A program made the translations under genes and the position numbers. The notes under the pieces are model-generated. The model did no database searches. It saw only the letters and a list, made by a program, of their open reading frames with translations, and was not told the origin of the DNA. Below are positions 42,305-52,303 of a stretch of 64,000 bases of DNA, one piece after another. This DNA is from Ustulina deusta (Eukaryota; Ascomycota; Sordariomycetes; Xylariales; Xylariaceae): assembly GCA_023159155.1 (NCBI GenBank), contig JAJNNX010000046.1, positions 248,001-312,000 on the forward strand, written 5' to 3'. Within the stretch, counting starts at the first letter, position 1, and each line of letters begins with the position of its first letter.

Positions 42305-42979
42305 ATGTCGTTCGGATCTACCAAACCAACTCTGAAATCCCAAACAACACTACAGCTGCAATGGGATTGCAGCCGGAACGAAGGTGCCATTGGCCAGCTG
42401 GTCGACTCCTGGATCGCGGCGTCCGATGCGATCAGAGGAGGGCCCCAACCCGGCCCCGTCCTCGACGAAAAAGAGCAACACACCGTCGCCGAGATTCTCC
42501 GGACGGAGACTTCCGAGGTGACCAAGAAAGTAGAATCGTTGCTCCGGATCGACCTGGCCCACTTTATACGAGTTCGCAGCCAACTCCTCTCGCTCCTTAT
42601 CGCCTGGGAACAAGCTATACTAGAGAAGAAACGGTACGATGAAGAGGGCCTTCAGACGGGAGTCGGCGAGGCACAGCTGAGCCCACATCAGTTCATGATC
42701 CTATTTCAAATCGTATATTTCCGGGCCCGAGTTGGCCTGATTAGTCTGCCAAGTTCCACCTCGAGCTCGGCAGGGATTAAGCGTACTCTCGAACCTAGTT
42801 CTGCGCCCGAGGCTAAAAGAGCGCGGCTTGAAAGCGAAGGGCAGGCTCCTGTGCTGATTTCTACGTCGAGCTCGGTGGCATCGGCGGGCATCAAGCGTAG
42901 CATCGAATCTGATTCTCCTGCGTCTACTAAAAGGGCGAGGCTTGGAAGCGGAGACGGTGATGGGGTCGAGACCAGTTAA
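42305..42979 (+). CDS. unnamed WEQ/RYD family protein, 224 aa (paralogue 2)
   Basis: Intronless ORF, ATG in ACAATGTCG. It is a paralogue of the protein at 22492-23136. The best block is LLSLLIAWEQAILEKKRYDE here against LLSLLISWEQVILEKRRYDQ there. The start (MSFGSTKPT) and TTLQLQWDC also agree. Unlike paralogue 1, the C-terminus carries two copies of an NLS-like repeat of about 35-45 residues: SAGIKRTLEPSSAPEAKRAR and SAGIKRSIESDSPASTKRAR. This points to nuclear import. Core helical, function unknown. Confidence 0.7.
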   Translation: MSFGSTKPTLKSQTTLQLQWDCSRNEGAIGQLVDSWIAASDAIRGGPQPGPVLDEKEQHTVAEILRTETSEVTKKVESLLRIDLAHFIRVRSQLLSLLIAWEQAILEKKRYDEEGLQTGVGEAQLSPHQFMILFQIVYFRARVGLISLPSSTSSSAGIKRTLEPSSAPEAKRARLESEGQAPVLISTSSSVASAGIKRSIESDSPASTKRARLGSGDGDGVETS

Positions 42980-43519
42980 GGCAACGGAAGAGCCTGACCA
43001 GGGAAAGCACCAGAAAGAGATGGTCAAAGAAAATAACGAATCATTAGATCCAGAAGCAAGGGTGGGTGGGGGTTCGCATAATCAGTCATAGAGTCGTATG
43101 CTAGCGAATAATAAGATTAATTTTCCCGTAACATCTTAGTGTACATGCGCGAATCACCGGATACGGCTAAAGCAGGATAGGCTAAATTAGCGTATCCAGG
43201 TTGTCGGGTCGGTCCGTACTATACAGATCGTCATTGTACTACTATAGCAATTAATCATCCTTGTGGACGCTTACCCGTCTTAGGATAGCAAATTCAATAT
43301 CACACGAGGTTACCAGGCTGTCGGGTCGGAACACGCAGCAGACAATCCAAAAATCAAATCACGCTTAGGCAGCCACTAGGAGCTATGATCGTCTGTCCGC
43401 TAATTGACATGTGCAATGCTGATCGTCGGGCAGGGTCGCAACCCATGTGCCGTCATCAATTTGGACTGAATACATTCCGCAGTCACTCGTGATAGGCCTC
43501 GCTCCTAGTAACTGGTCGG
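42980..43519. other. intergenic with two 17-bp motif copies
   Basis: No gene. CCAGGTTGTCGGGTCGG at 43196-43212 and CCAGGCTGTCGGGTCGG at 43313-43329, same orientation. Confidence 0.45.
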
Positions 43520-44160
43520 AGGTGGGATACTAGGAGATGCGTGTTCACAAAACTCGAATTCGGCACTCCTGGTAACCGCCCTGTATGTTGTTACTGGTAC
43601 CTATTTTAGCAGCCAATGGTTTACTAGTAGGTACGGTGCTTATATGGGGCTAGCTACTGGTAGTCGTAGCGCTTTAAAGGAGTTTGCTACTAGTAGCCCT
43701 AGCGCTTAAAGGGAGTTCGCTACTAGTAGTTTTAACGCCTAGAAGGAGTTTGCTACTAGTAGTCATAGCGCCGAGAGGGGGTTAGCTACTGGTAGCCCCG
43801 GTATTTAGGTGAGATTGGCTACTGGTAATATAGGCGCTGCACTTATTCACAAACATGATTTTTGAAAAAAAAAAGGGTGGCTTAGGTACTAGGAGAAAGG
43901 TTAAAAGCGGCTATTTACTGCTTTGGTTACCAGGAGTTTGCTGCTTACAACGGTAGATTTTCCTGGTAGAATCGAGAAGGTCGCTACTAGTCGCAGCCCA
44001 AAATTCAAATTTTTGCAAGACGCTCCTGGTAGCTCCCCAGGGCCCTGTGACTGGTAGATATGCACCCAATTTCTTGATCTATAGCTCTACTGGTCGCCTC
44101 GACCCAACCTTGTCCTAGTAGCCGATGAACGGTTTATCCCAGTTCTACCAGGACCCCGAC
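43520..44160. repeat. 33-bp minisatellite and dispersed CTACTRGTAG motifs
   Basis: Five consecutive 33-bp units start at 43653, 43686, 43719, 43752 and 43785, with a partial sixth at 43818. Each starts GCTACTRGTAG; CTACTAGTAG is a perfect 10-bp palindrome. Around the array, single variants of the same core (for example TTTACTAGTAGG, CCTGGTAG, ACTGGTAG, TACCAGGA) recur from 43520 to 44160. No stable reading frame crosses the units. Confidence 0.8.
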
Positions 44161-44342
44161 CGTGTGCGTGCGAAGGTCTGTAAACACAGTCCGGCTTAGT
44201 AAGGATGCCTAGCCATGATCCATGGGATCCAGCCCTTGCACATGCCACCTTCGAGTATCCATTCCGAACTTATGAACTTGCTACATGTCGCTGCAACTGA
44301 ATTGCCAGTCTTAGTAAATAAAATCATACTATATTTTACATA

Positions 44343-46879
44343 CTACCGAATAGCCCGGTGAATAGTTCTCTGCAGTTTTTCCAGAACTAAATCTACCTCG
44401 CTACGATCTCCTAGCCCCAATTCCGATCTCGATATCCGCTTGCTATGGTCACTTCTGCCGAAAGCGCTACTCAACCCCTGATCGCGGATAAGCTCTTCAA
44501 GCCGATAAGGGCAATGGCTTATGCTTTGCGATCCCCCTTGAAAGCCCCGGATCTCCATCTCTATAACCGAGTGAATAGATGAAACTTGTATCTCGACCTG
44601 TAGGCTGAATGGTTCCGCATCCTTGCATCGGTCGAGAAGCGCAGAATCGCACAACGGGGTCGTAACACGCGGCCCGTCGCCACGATACGCAAGGTGGGCA
44701 TCGTTACGTCTCAATCTGACAAGCAAGTCAAGCAAGGCAGGGCCGGGTGGCACACGACAGCATATTCTCAGATAGCATGTCTGCAGCGGGCTATAGAAAC
44801 TCGGGATGGCGTCGAGCTCCACGTAAAATAAGCTAGCGATAAGTCTTCCGCCTATGACACTCAATCTTTCGTTGTCCCATGTACCGCCAGTATATGATAT
44901 GTGAATATCGGTATCTCGGAACGTCAAACTTTTACTGTCAAGTTGCCTATTTATATGTGAGTTATGTATTTATCTACGCGGCGTGGGACGTTTTACCCTG
45001 CTAATTTCCGGTCTACCATGAAGTTAGAGAAGATACTGCCGTCCCCCCCGCGTATGACATACCCGATCCCGTTCGCATAACGAGCAACCTTGAGATCCCA
45101 TCGGAGGTCCTTGGAGAAGGCGATTTGGCCAGTCTTTGAAGATCTTGGGGGCCGGAGCTTTGGCAGATGGTGTTTGCAGTCCGACAATGTCCAGTCTGAA
45201 AATAGGGTCAAAGCGAAAAATATACCTACAACAGTGAGACGAGATCATTGGCCAAAGTCACGAAAGGACTTACCACTATCGGAGGCGACCACGACGTCAA
45301 AGTAGTCCCTGAAGGCCATGGTTATCAGGTGAATGTGCCCTCGCAGGCTCTTCAGAAAATCCCACGTCTCGGCCGGCCGTAATCCGGTTAGGCTAAGAAC
45401 TCTGAGACCAGCAGTGAGCGGGCGGATGAAAAACACAACCTCATTGAATGCTAGGCATAACGGGCACCGAAAAACCTGAAATGACCACGGATCTGTCTCC
45501 TGGCCGCAGATAACGACACAAGAGCCGCACAACCGGTGTTTGCATTCGAGTGTGTGTGTCGGCGGACGAATCATGCAAAAGATACAAGTCTGAGAGCACT
45601 TCACCGCCTTAAGAGAAGCAGTTTTCAGGAATGATATGTGTCCTGCTGCACAATCAGTCTCCTCACTCAGCAGTCGATTTGCTCTGCGAATAAAGCTCAG
45701 CTTTGCCATGCGTTGAAGGCCGGAAATTCGCAACATGTTTTCAACAAGGGCTACTTTAGCGCTGTAATATTCTGCAAATATAGTTGTCGGAAAGAAGGCT
45801 GTCAGAAGTCAGGAGTTAGAGTGATGTAATTTACAAATAATCTCTAGTTCTTGTGCCTTACCGTGCATGCCCGGCGGATACGCGTCTAGCAGTAAGGCCG
45901 CCGCTATTAGCTCGGCCATGGACGAAGCCTTAGTAACCCCTACCAAGCTCGCACACCGCAGGAAATCTGCCAAGTGATGCTGGAGATGGGCCGGGATCGG
46001 GTTATTCGCCCGAGCCCCTAGGGGGATATTGAAAGGGGCGGTAGGACGTACGGCAAAATGCACTAGTGCCGAACGGAGGAGAAATTTGAGGTGTTTGCCC
46101 GAGAAGTCGAGCCTTTGTTTTCTCTTACTTGAAGAAGCCTGGCCTACAATATCGAAAAAGGACCTGCGGAGGCGACTGAAGGATGCATAATGGGGTAGAA
46201 TCTGCACTTGGAGATAGCGACGCACTATTTCATGTGCCTGTGAGATTGTGTAGGTCTGCGTGGGATCTAGCGTATTGAGATCATTCAACAGAGCGGTTGC
46301 CAGACGGAAGTAAACGTCCTTGACAGTATATACATTAGGTCCCTGGTCATTTATGAGGACAACAGCTATAGGCACGCTTGTGGATAGACGACGAGAACTA
46401 TCTTTCGCCCAGGAGCAGAGAAGCTTAATAACATTGCCTATTCCACCGAAGTCAGAGACAAAGACAAGAGCCAGGGCCGCGAATGGTGAGAAGACCTGGT
46501 GGTACAAGGCGTACGCGATTTCCTCTGCGTTTTCCGGTTGGTTCCTCAGCTCGTGGAGAACAAGGTTTGCGGGCTGAGGACCACCCTTTACCCTCTGGAA
46601 GCGTGTCTGCCGGTGGAGTTGGCAATCCAGAAGAATGCATGCGTCCGCGGCCGGCAAGGGTCGTATCCGGATGGCGTCTGACACATCATAAGAATGTATA
46701 TGTAGGATGTCTTCCAGGAAACGAGATTTTTGATGGTGGCCAATAGCAATGATTAAACTTGGCCGGCAATGCATGTAGCGATCAACGCATTGCAGAGCCG
46801 AGAGATGTTCTTGGAGGAATGGACCACCGAGGCCACGAGCACCTGATCGCAGCTCCAGCCATGTTTTTGGAGCAGCCAT
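44343..46879 (-). CDS. RING finger plus degenerate patatin-like protein, 778 aa
   Basis: Minus strand exons 46879-45862, 45771-45274, 45225-44997 and 44934-44343; introns of 90, 48 and 62 nt, all phases consistent. The start at MAAPKTWLEL is preferred; an in-frame ATG at 46984 exists. Residues 1-340 form the conserved N-terminal region of fungal patatin-type accessory proteins (YHQVFSPFAALALVFVSDFG). A C3HC4 RING follows: C402, C405, C416, H418, C421, C424, C442, C445. The patatin core starts GLRVLSL, but DGGGxRG is replaced by TGLRPAE. The nucleophile motif GTSTG is ASDSG, so Ser becomes Asp504. The tail (YRLEELIRDQGLSSAFGR) matches the family end. Probably catalytically dead. Divergent from the DUF3723 gene. 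Confidence 0.75.
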
Positions 46880-47189
46880 TGTATCAGTAGTCAAGCTGTT
46901 TTGAAAACGCAAAGTAATGGTGGGACGATGAACAACGTATGGGGGCCGGGGTGGTAATAAGCGGGCGGCTAACGGGGTCCGCACTCCCTAGGCGCCCGAG
47001 TGACGAAGAGGTAAGAAAATCGCGAAATATAAAATGCAGTGTGGCCTACGTCATAAGGCGCCTATTTGACAGAATCCAAATAGATACAATTCAACTCAAT
47101 GCCTTGCGATCTCTTAGTATGGATGCCATTGCGTTGTGATTTTCCCGTCGTTCCCTCCGCTTTTGTCGCGTCGCGGCTTGCGCCAAACA
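46880..47189. promoter_or_regulatory. shared divergent promoter
   Basis: About 310 bp between the two divergent start codons; it likely holds both promoters. An ATG at 47136 in frame with the DUF3723 gene may extend that protein. Confidence 0.4.
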
Positions 47190-49713
47190 ATGGACAACAA
47201 CTGCGTTGGTATTATCAAAATACCTCTTTCTCTGCTGACCTTTAGCGTACCTCGCGATTTTCACGAGAATGATACCGACCTTCGTATAATCCAGACAGAG
47301 CAGCTCTTACGGATAGACGCTAAAAGGGTGAAAGAGTTGGCCCGCATCTTTCGTAGAGGCCAGTGTGAACCAGCGCGTCCCGAGCATCACATGCTCGGGG
47401 CCGTCTCCTCGAATACGTTGGACGGTATTCTGAAGACCTTGCAACTGTCTCACGAAGAACTCCTGCGAAAGAGCCTGTTGCGTGACTACCCCCTCTTGAA
47501 TGGCAATTTTAAAATATGGTGTCTTCAAGGAAAAATAAGAGCTCTCGCTGCCAGGCTCGCCTTTGGCGAGACAGCTTGGTGGACGGTCAAGCTCATCACT
47601 AATGTTGCAGGTAAGGCCCTTCTCATGATATTCGCGCCCGCCGCTGCCGTGTTGGCTAACGAAACCGAAAAACCTAGGGCCGGACCGCGCCCAAGCTCTC
47701 CGCCTGGATAGCGAACAATTTTCTCACGAGACATCATATTCCGATGGAGCCATCTATCGAAAGGTCAGGTATTACATGACGCAAAAAAACCCTGAAGAAG
47801 CGAGAAGGTGGATTCTTCGACTATCAAATTGCAAGAGAAAAAGTTTATACGGTCTCTTAAAAGAAAAAATTGTATATCAAGCGCTTGATGAGCTCCTCCC
47901 CTATACGGGGCTCTGGGACGGGCTTCAGCTAGGCAACATGCACAAGCACCTGGCACTGCGTTGTCCCGAACAAATAGCCTCGTTTTTGCGCCATATTCGG
48001 GACACCTATGACAAGATCTTTCGCGGCATCGAACAGTGGAAGGGCTCGCTCGATGTAGACACAGTGCGCTTTCTGCAGTATAAATGCCCATCGGCCAGCA
48101 CGGACGACCGGACCCTTATACAAGATGCGATGAGACGTCATGAGATCTTCATCCTTATTTCGAACGGCGAAGCACGCTCTACCATCCTAGCGAATATCCT
48201 CTCGCTACAAGTGGTTATTCCAAGCATCCAATCTTTCCATAAAAACATGATATATCTCTCTATAGGGGCTAAGATCGTGCGGGACCATATCGAATGTATC
48301 AAGCCACAGGGCGAAAAAGCAAAGAGACCATCGTTGTTTGAAAACCTTTCTACGGACTGGCAGCTCCCCCAGAAGTGCACCATACGAGCTGGAAAAGACC
48401 AATACCAATCTCTCAGCGCACCGCTCACCCCGCAGCTTGCATTTGTACTATTGATCATCGATGCCTTAGTCGACTTCCCGCGGTTATGTGGCGAGTCGCC
48501 TGTACAAGACAAGCAGGGCGAGCGGATGACCGCGTTCGTAGATGAGCAGTCTGTGGCGCGCTTTCGCCAGAGAGCGACGGCTTTGGGATTTCAAAATGCA
48601 AAGGTGAGCCAAGGCGGCGACCCGGCTATGTTGGACAGCGACTGTGCGGGCTATACAGATCTCTCTTCCAAAGTAAGCTCGTCGTATATCTGGCTCGGTG
48701 GAAAACCACCGATATCCGTATTTCAAAAGCTTCGACAATGCTCTTTCCTGCCAATGTTATATCAGGCTCATGATATGTCCACGACGCCTTCTGTCTCATT
48801 TGTTCAGAATGATTTTATCCGGTCCTTCTTTGGCATATTTAATATACAACAAAACGAAGACGTCGAAATGAGCGAACAGGATACGTCAGGCAATTCCATA
48901 CCCGTCATCCTTTCTCCTAGCCGTATAAAACATCTATCTCGTCAGGAGAAGTCGGCTAGTAGCAGAAAAAATCGTGAGAAAAACACAGCCCAGCCCAAGA
49001 ACGCTCCTATCTCGGCACAGCTTGAACCTAGCTTAGGCGGGTCTGAATTTAACTTTCGAGTGAAGGCACCTTGGCAGCGCGAAGAGCAACTCGTGGAGAC
49101 GCGCGCGGAAGCAGCGGTCGATGTGGAGATGAAGCCTGCACCGGGCCTCAAAGACCGGCTAGCGATGAGAGATTCTCCTACTAATGAAACGGTCATACAT
49201 CCAGTGAACCTCCAGACGGGGGAGACTAGGCGCTCTATTCAAGTGCCCTTTAGCCGCCCTATATTGCAGCGACGCACACCTCCTTCACAACTTGGTAAAC
49301 GCCGGCTGCATGAATTCGAAACGGAAGATACATCTGTCGATATACGATCACGAAAAAAAGACTTCAAACGAGCCAGGTTCCTTGAAAACCGCCTGGCTGC
49401 GGTCCGTGAGGAACAGCCACTCGAACAGCTCCATAATCCTAGCGGCAGTGACATTGCAGGTCGTGGGGTCCGTGGCGAGGCTGTGAGATCTATCCAAGTC
49501 CTTCCGGCAGCACAAAAAGATAGCTCGGACTTGAATTCAGCTGAAATCTCTAGTAGAAGGGCTGGCCGAGTATTCGAGACATCTCTTCAAGAATCGCCAA
49601 TCAAGGACCAAGAAATCCAGAACCAGGAAAACGCCGGGGCGGATAGAGAGCAGCCACTCCCAGTAGACGCCACAACCGCTGCGTCTTATATCTCTGACGA
49701 TGAGGAATTATGA
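47190..49713 (+). CDS. DUF3723 family protein, 818 aa
   Basis: Exons 47190-47610 and 47678-49713; the 67-nt intron has GTAAGG, GGCTAAC and CCTAG. ATG 47136 would add 18 residues. Family landmarks: RIDAKRVKELARIFRRGQC, PEHHMLGAV, the WCLQGKIRALAARLAFGET-WWTVKL block, then SDGAIYRKVRYY at the place of SDGEIYRKIRxY. LPYTGLWDGLQLGNMHKHLA and EQIASFLRHIRDTY follow. The last 250 residues are disordered, charged and Arg/Lys-rich (RRLHEFETED, RKKDFKRARF). DUF3723 proteins are multi-copy in Fusarium and related fungi, with no known role. The N-terminal arrangement resembles ParB/sulfiredoxin-like folds, an inference. Confidence 0.8.
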
Positions 49714-50226
49714 GCATTTCTAGCACATAGCCACGCATCTTAGTACTATCATGTACATAAAATTTGGTTTCTTTTATTATTTTAAAGCTCTCGCAATAAT
49801 TTTTATTACTGCTACTCTTCTTAGCTCTTTAAGAATAACAACGATATTAACCTTTAATTAGCCATATAATGCTGTGTTTAATAGTTAGGTATCGTAGGGT
49901 GTGTAAATAAAGGCGCAAATCACTAGCTGCTTAGTTATCTGGCGCGAAAATATCACGCCGGATCTACAGTAATGCCTTAATTTAACTGCCCATGTTGTTT
50001 CGATACCAAACCAAATTAGTGTGACTCTCCTTCTTGTTAGTAAGCGATCCATTGGCTTCTATTGTATTTATGAGCCGGCGTGTCCCTTTGTCTTTTTTTT
50101 TTTTTTCCTTTTCCGCTTTCTCCTATCATCCTATCTCATTAAAGTTTGCATTTACCACACGTATAAAGACAACTTCATTTGTATTACTTGTGTTTATTTT
50201 ACATTAGCACGGTACTTTTAATTACC
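49714..50226. other. AT-rich intergenic with T-tract
   Basis: No gene; T-run near 50092-50106. Confidence 0.4.
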
Positions 50227-51249
50227 ATGTCCCAAGAATCAACCCTATTATACCAATGCACCTTCTGCTACCCAATCCTAGAGGGTATTTTGACCTATCT
50301 CAGCGCCTCTGAAGCGTCTCTCTTTATCAGTGTCATCGGGTTAAGAAATCACCCCGAGATCAAGGGAACCATAGACAGGTTTTCGAACATATATCGGGAT
50401 ATGCCGGAACTGCTAAACTGGATGCGCCTCATGGCGTCGAAAGGGCATTCCATCTGGCTGGCGGGCGGCGGTTTAGCAGCGCTCAGGTCTAGAATCTGCA
50501 GTCCCTTGAAGTACTGGGGCGAGGGCAACGGCGAGAAGACCATTCGGCTATGGGTTATGGTTAAATCCTCAGCTGCAGATGAAGAACTGGTTCGGAGGAG
50601 GCAATCCAGGCCCTCCACGTATTACGCAATTACTGAAGATGGCGATGTCGTATGGAGTCGTACCCCTCAAATGAAAGCGCTGAGGGGAACTAGGAAGCTC
50701 ATCTTCGGCAATGTTATTCCACTCCCTGGGACCTTCGGTAATAACCCCTCTCCCTCGCAAACCGGCTGGCTCAAATCCAACATTCCCAACACCAACAAGA
50801 TTGAATTTGTATGCAAGTTTGGAGTCGACGAGGGATTGTTGCCCAGCGGTCGCACGCCAACCAGGGTACCAATCTATGACATTTGCCCGATAGCCCATGA
50901 CAAGGCGCATCACTCTAGGATCTGCTGCGCCACGCTCGGGCCTGGAGCTATATGGTCGTGCAGCGTATACGCGCCGGGCAGAAAATCGGAAATATTCACC
51001 GTCCCATACATCGACGTCGGCCAGTCCCTCACCATGGAATCTCCCAGAGAGACGAGGTTTCCACCGTACCGGTTACACACGTCGTGCTGGAGTGATGATT
51101 TTGAGGCTGTTTACAGAGGTGGAGACTTGGCAGGGGTTTTCCTAGGAAAAAAGGGTCAATTCGCAGTCAAGATACGTTGTTGCGACTATGACAAGAATAT
51201 ATGCCGCGAGTACCAAGTGGTTCCCGGTCGCAGTGTTCCCAGGAACTAA
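50227..51249 (+). CDS. hypothetical protein, possible F-box-like start, 340 aa
   Basis: Intronless ORF; start chosen at ACCATGTCC (50227). The N-terminus (YPILEGILTYLSASEASLFI) resembles an F-box-like helix pair (LPxEILxxILxYLxxxDLxxL), a weak match. The middle has IWLAGGGLAALRSRICSPL and KTIRLWVMVKS. A pair of Cys (SRICCATLGPGAIWSC) occurs later. Last segment VYRGGDLAGVFLGKKGQ. No enzyme motif. It could be an accessory-type F-box-like protein; uncertain. Confidence 0.55.
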   Translation: MSQESTLLYQCTFCYPILEGILTYLSASEASLFISVIGLRNHPEIKGTIDRFSNIYRDMPELLNWMRLMASKGHSIWLAGGGLAALRSRICSPLKYWGEGNGEKTIRLWVMVKSSAADEELVRRRQSRPSTYYAITEDGDVVWSRTPQMKALRGTRKLIFGNVIPLPGTFGNNPSPSQTGWLKSNIPNTNKIEFVCKFGVDEGLLPSGRTPTRVPIYDICPIAHDKAHHSRICCATLGPGAIWSCSVYAPGRKSEIFTVPYIDVGQSLTMESPRETRFPPYRLHTSCWSDDFEAVYRGGDLAGVFLGKKGQFAVKIRCCDYDKNICREYQVVPGRSVPRN

Positions 51250-51820
51250 GAGTACAGATCAATATATACGCAATATCGCTTTACAATTAAGACTTGCGAG
51301 AACATTTCAGCCTAGAGTAGTCTCTTGCTATGTATATATATTTGACAATTCGGTATATTTTTTTCATACGCTGTTTAATTCTTTTCAAAGAAAGACTTGA
51401 TCAACAAGCTAAACTAGCGGGCGTTGCATTATGGCCGATTGCAACGCCGCGTAAGCGTTGGAATGACGTTGATGTGGCCCGCGCCGACCGCTTGCCAAGC
51501 ACCGCCCCCGCATACAGTATTAACCGGAGCGGGGTTCAACCGTCGGCGGTCGCTTATTACTCTGTGGCCGCGTTATGCCGAATCGATCGATTTAAGCGCC
51601 TTCTTAAAACTGCTATCAGTAAGCCAACCTATCGAGAGCTCGCCCTATAACGCGCGCGGTAACACTAAATCTTAATTCTCGGTTTTGCCCACCGAGGCCT
51701 TGCCTGTTTAAAGTATATATACCATACTGAAGAAAGGAACCGGCTGATTGTGTAGGCCGACGGCTACTCGTTTTCCAATTGCGATCTATACGCTTTTTGA
51801 TTTACCACTACCCATAAAAT
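51250..51820. other. intergenic, GC-rich island with hairpin
   Basis: 51414-51660 is unusually CpG-rich; GGCGTTGCA (51420-51428) and TGCAACGCC (51440-51448) form a 9-bp stem. Overlapping ORFs here have no support. Confidence 0.4.
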
Positions 51821-52303
51821 ATGTTAAACCACACCCTACTCCAAGACCTTCCCCTAGAACCTATTATGCAAGCGCCAAGCATGGCTTACGAGGCGGAGTT
51901 GACATTAATCGATTGTGTCGATGGAGTGCTTGTCCATAACATGGCACAGTACGAACCAGATTTCCGCAGCGTCGACGAACTAGTATCTACAACGGGAGCT
52001 CGGGAATTATGGTACATCAAGTTTAGCAATGTCACAGTTGCCATGGCATTGGAGTTCGTCAAAAGCCGATTTGGTGAAGAAGTGATTGACAGCCTTCGTG
52101 AAAGACTGCTTGAAAGGAGCCAGAGGACGTTTTCCTACACGCACCTATTAGCTATGGAATCAGCGCAGAAGCTGGCGGTCTTAAGAACACTTGGTTATGT
52201 GGGCCGCCACGATTCGAACAGGAGCTGGCTTGGTGACCTAAAATCTTTTTCGGAGGAAGTTGCACAAATCGCAGGGACTGGGATGATATATTGGAACGAA
52301 TGA
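51821..52303 (+). CDS. hypothetical helical protein, 160 aa
   Basis: Intronless ORF, ATG 51821; a second in-frame ATG (MQAPSMAYEAE) 14 codons later. Helical, charged sequence (MALEFVKSRFGEEVIDSLRE) with no membrane segment or known motif. Ends TAATAG-like region soon after. Confidence 0.5.
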   Translation: MLNHTLLQDLPLEPIMQAPSMAYEAELTLIDCVDGVLVHNMAQYEPDFRSVDELVSTTGARELWYIKFSNVTVAMALEFVKSRFGEEVIDSLRERLLERSQRTFSYTHLLAMESAQKLAVLRTLGYVGRHDSNRSWLGDLKSFSEEVAQIAGTGMIYWNE

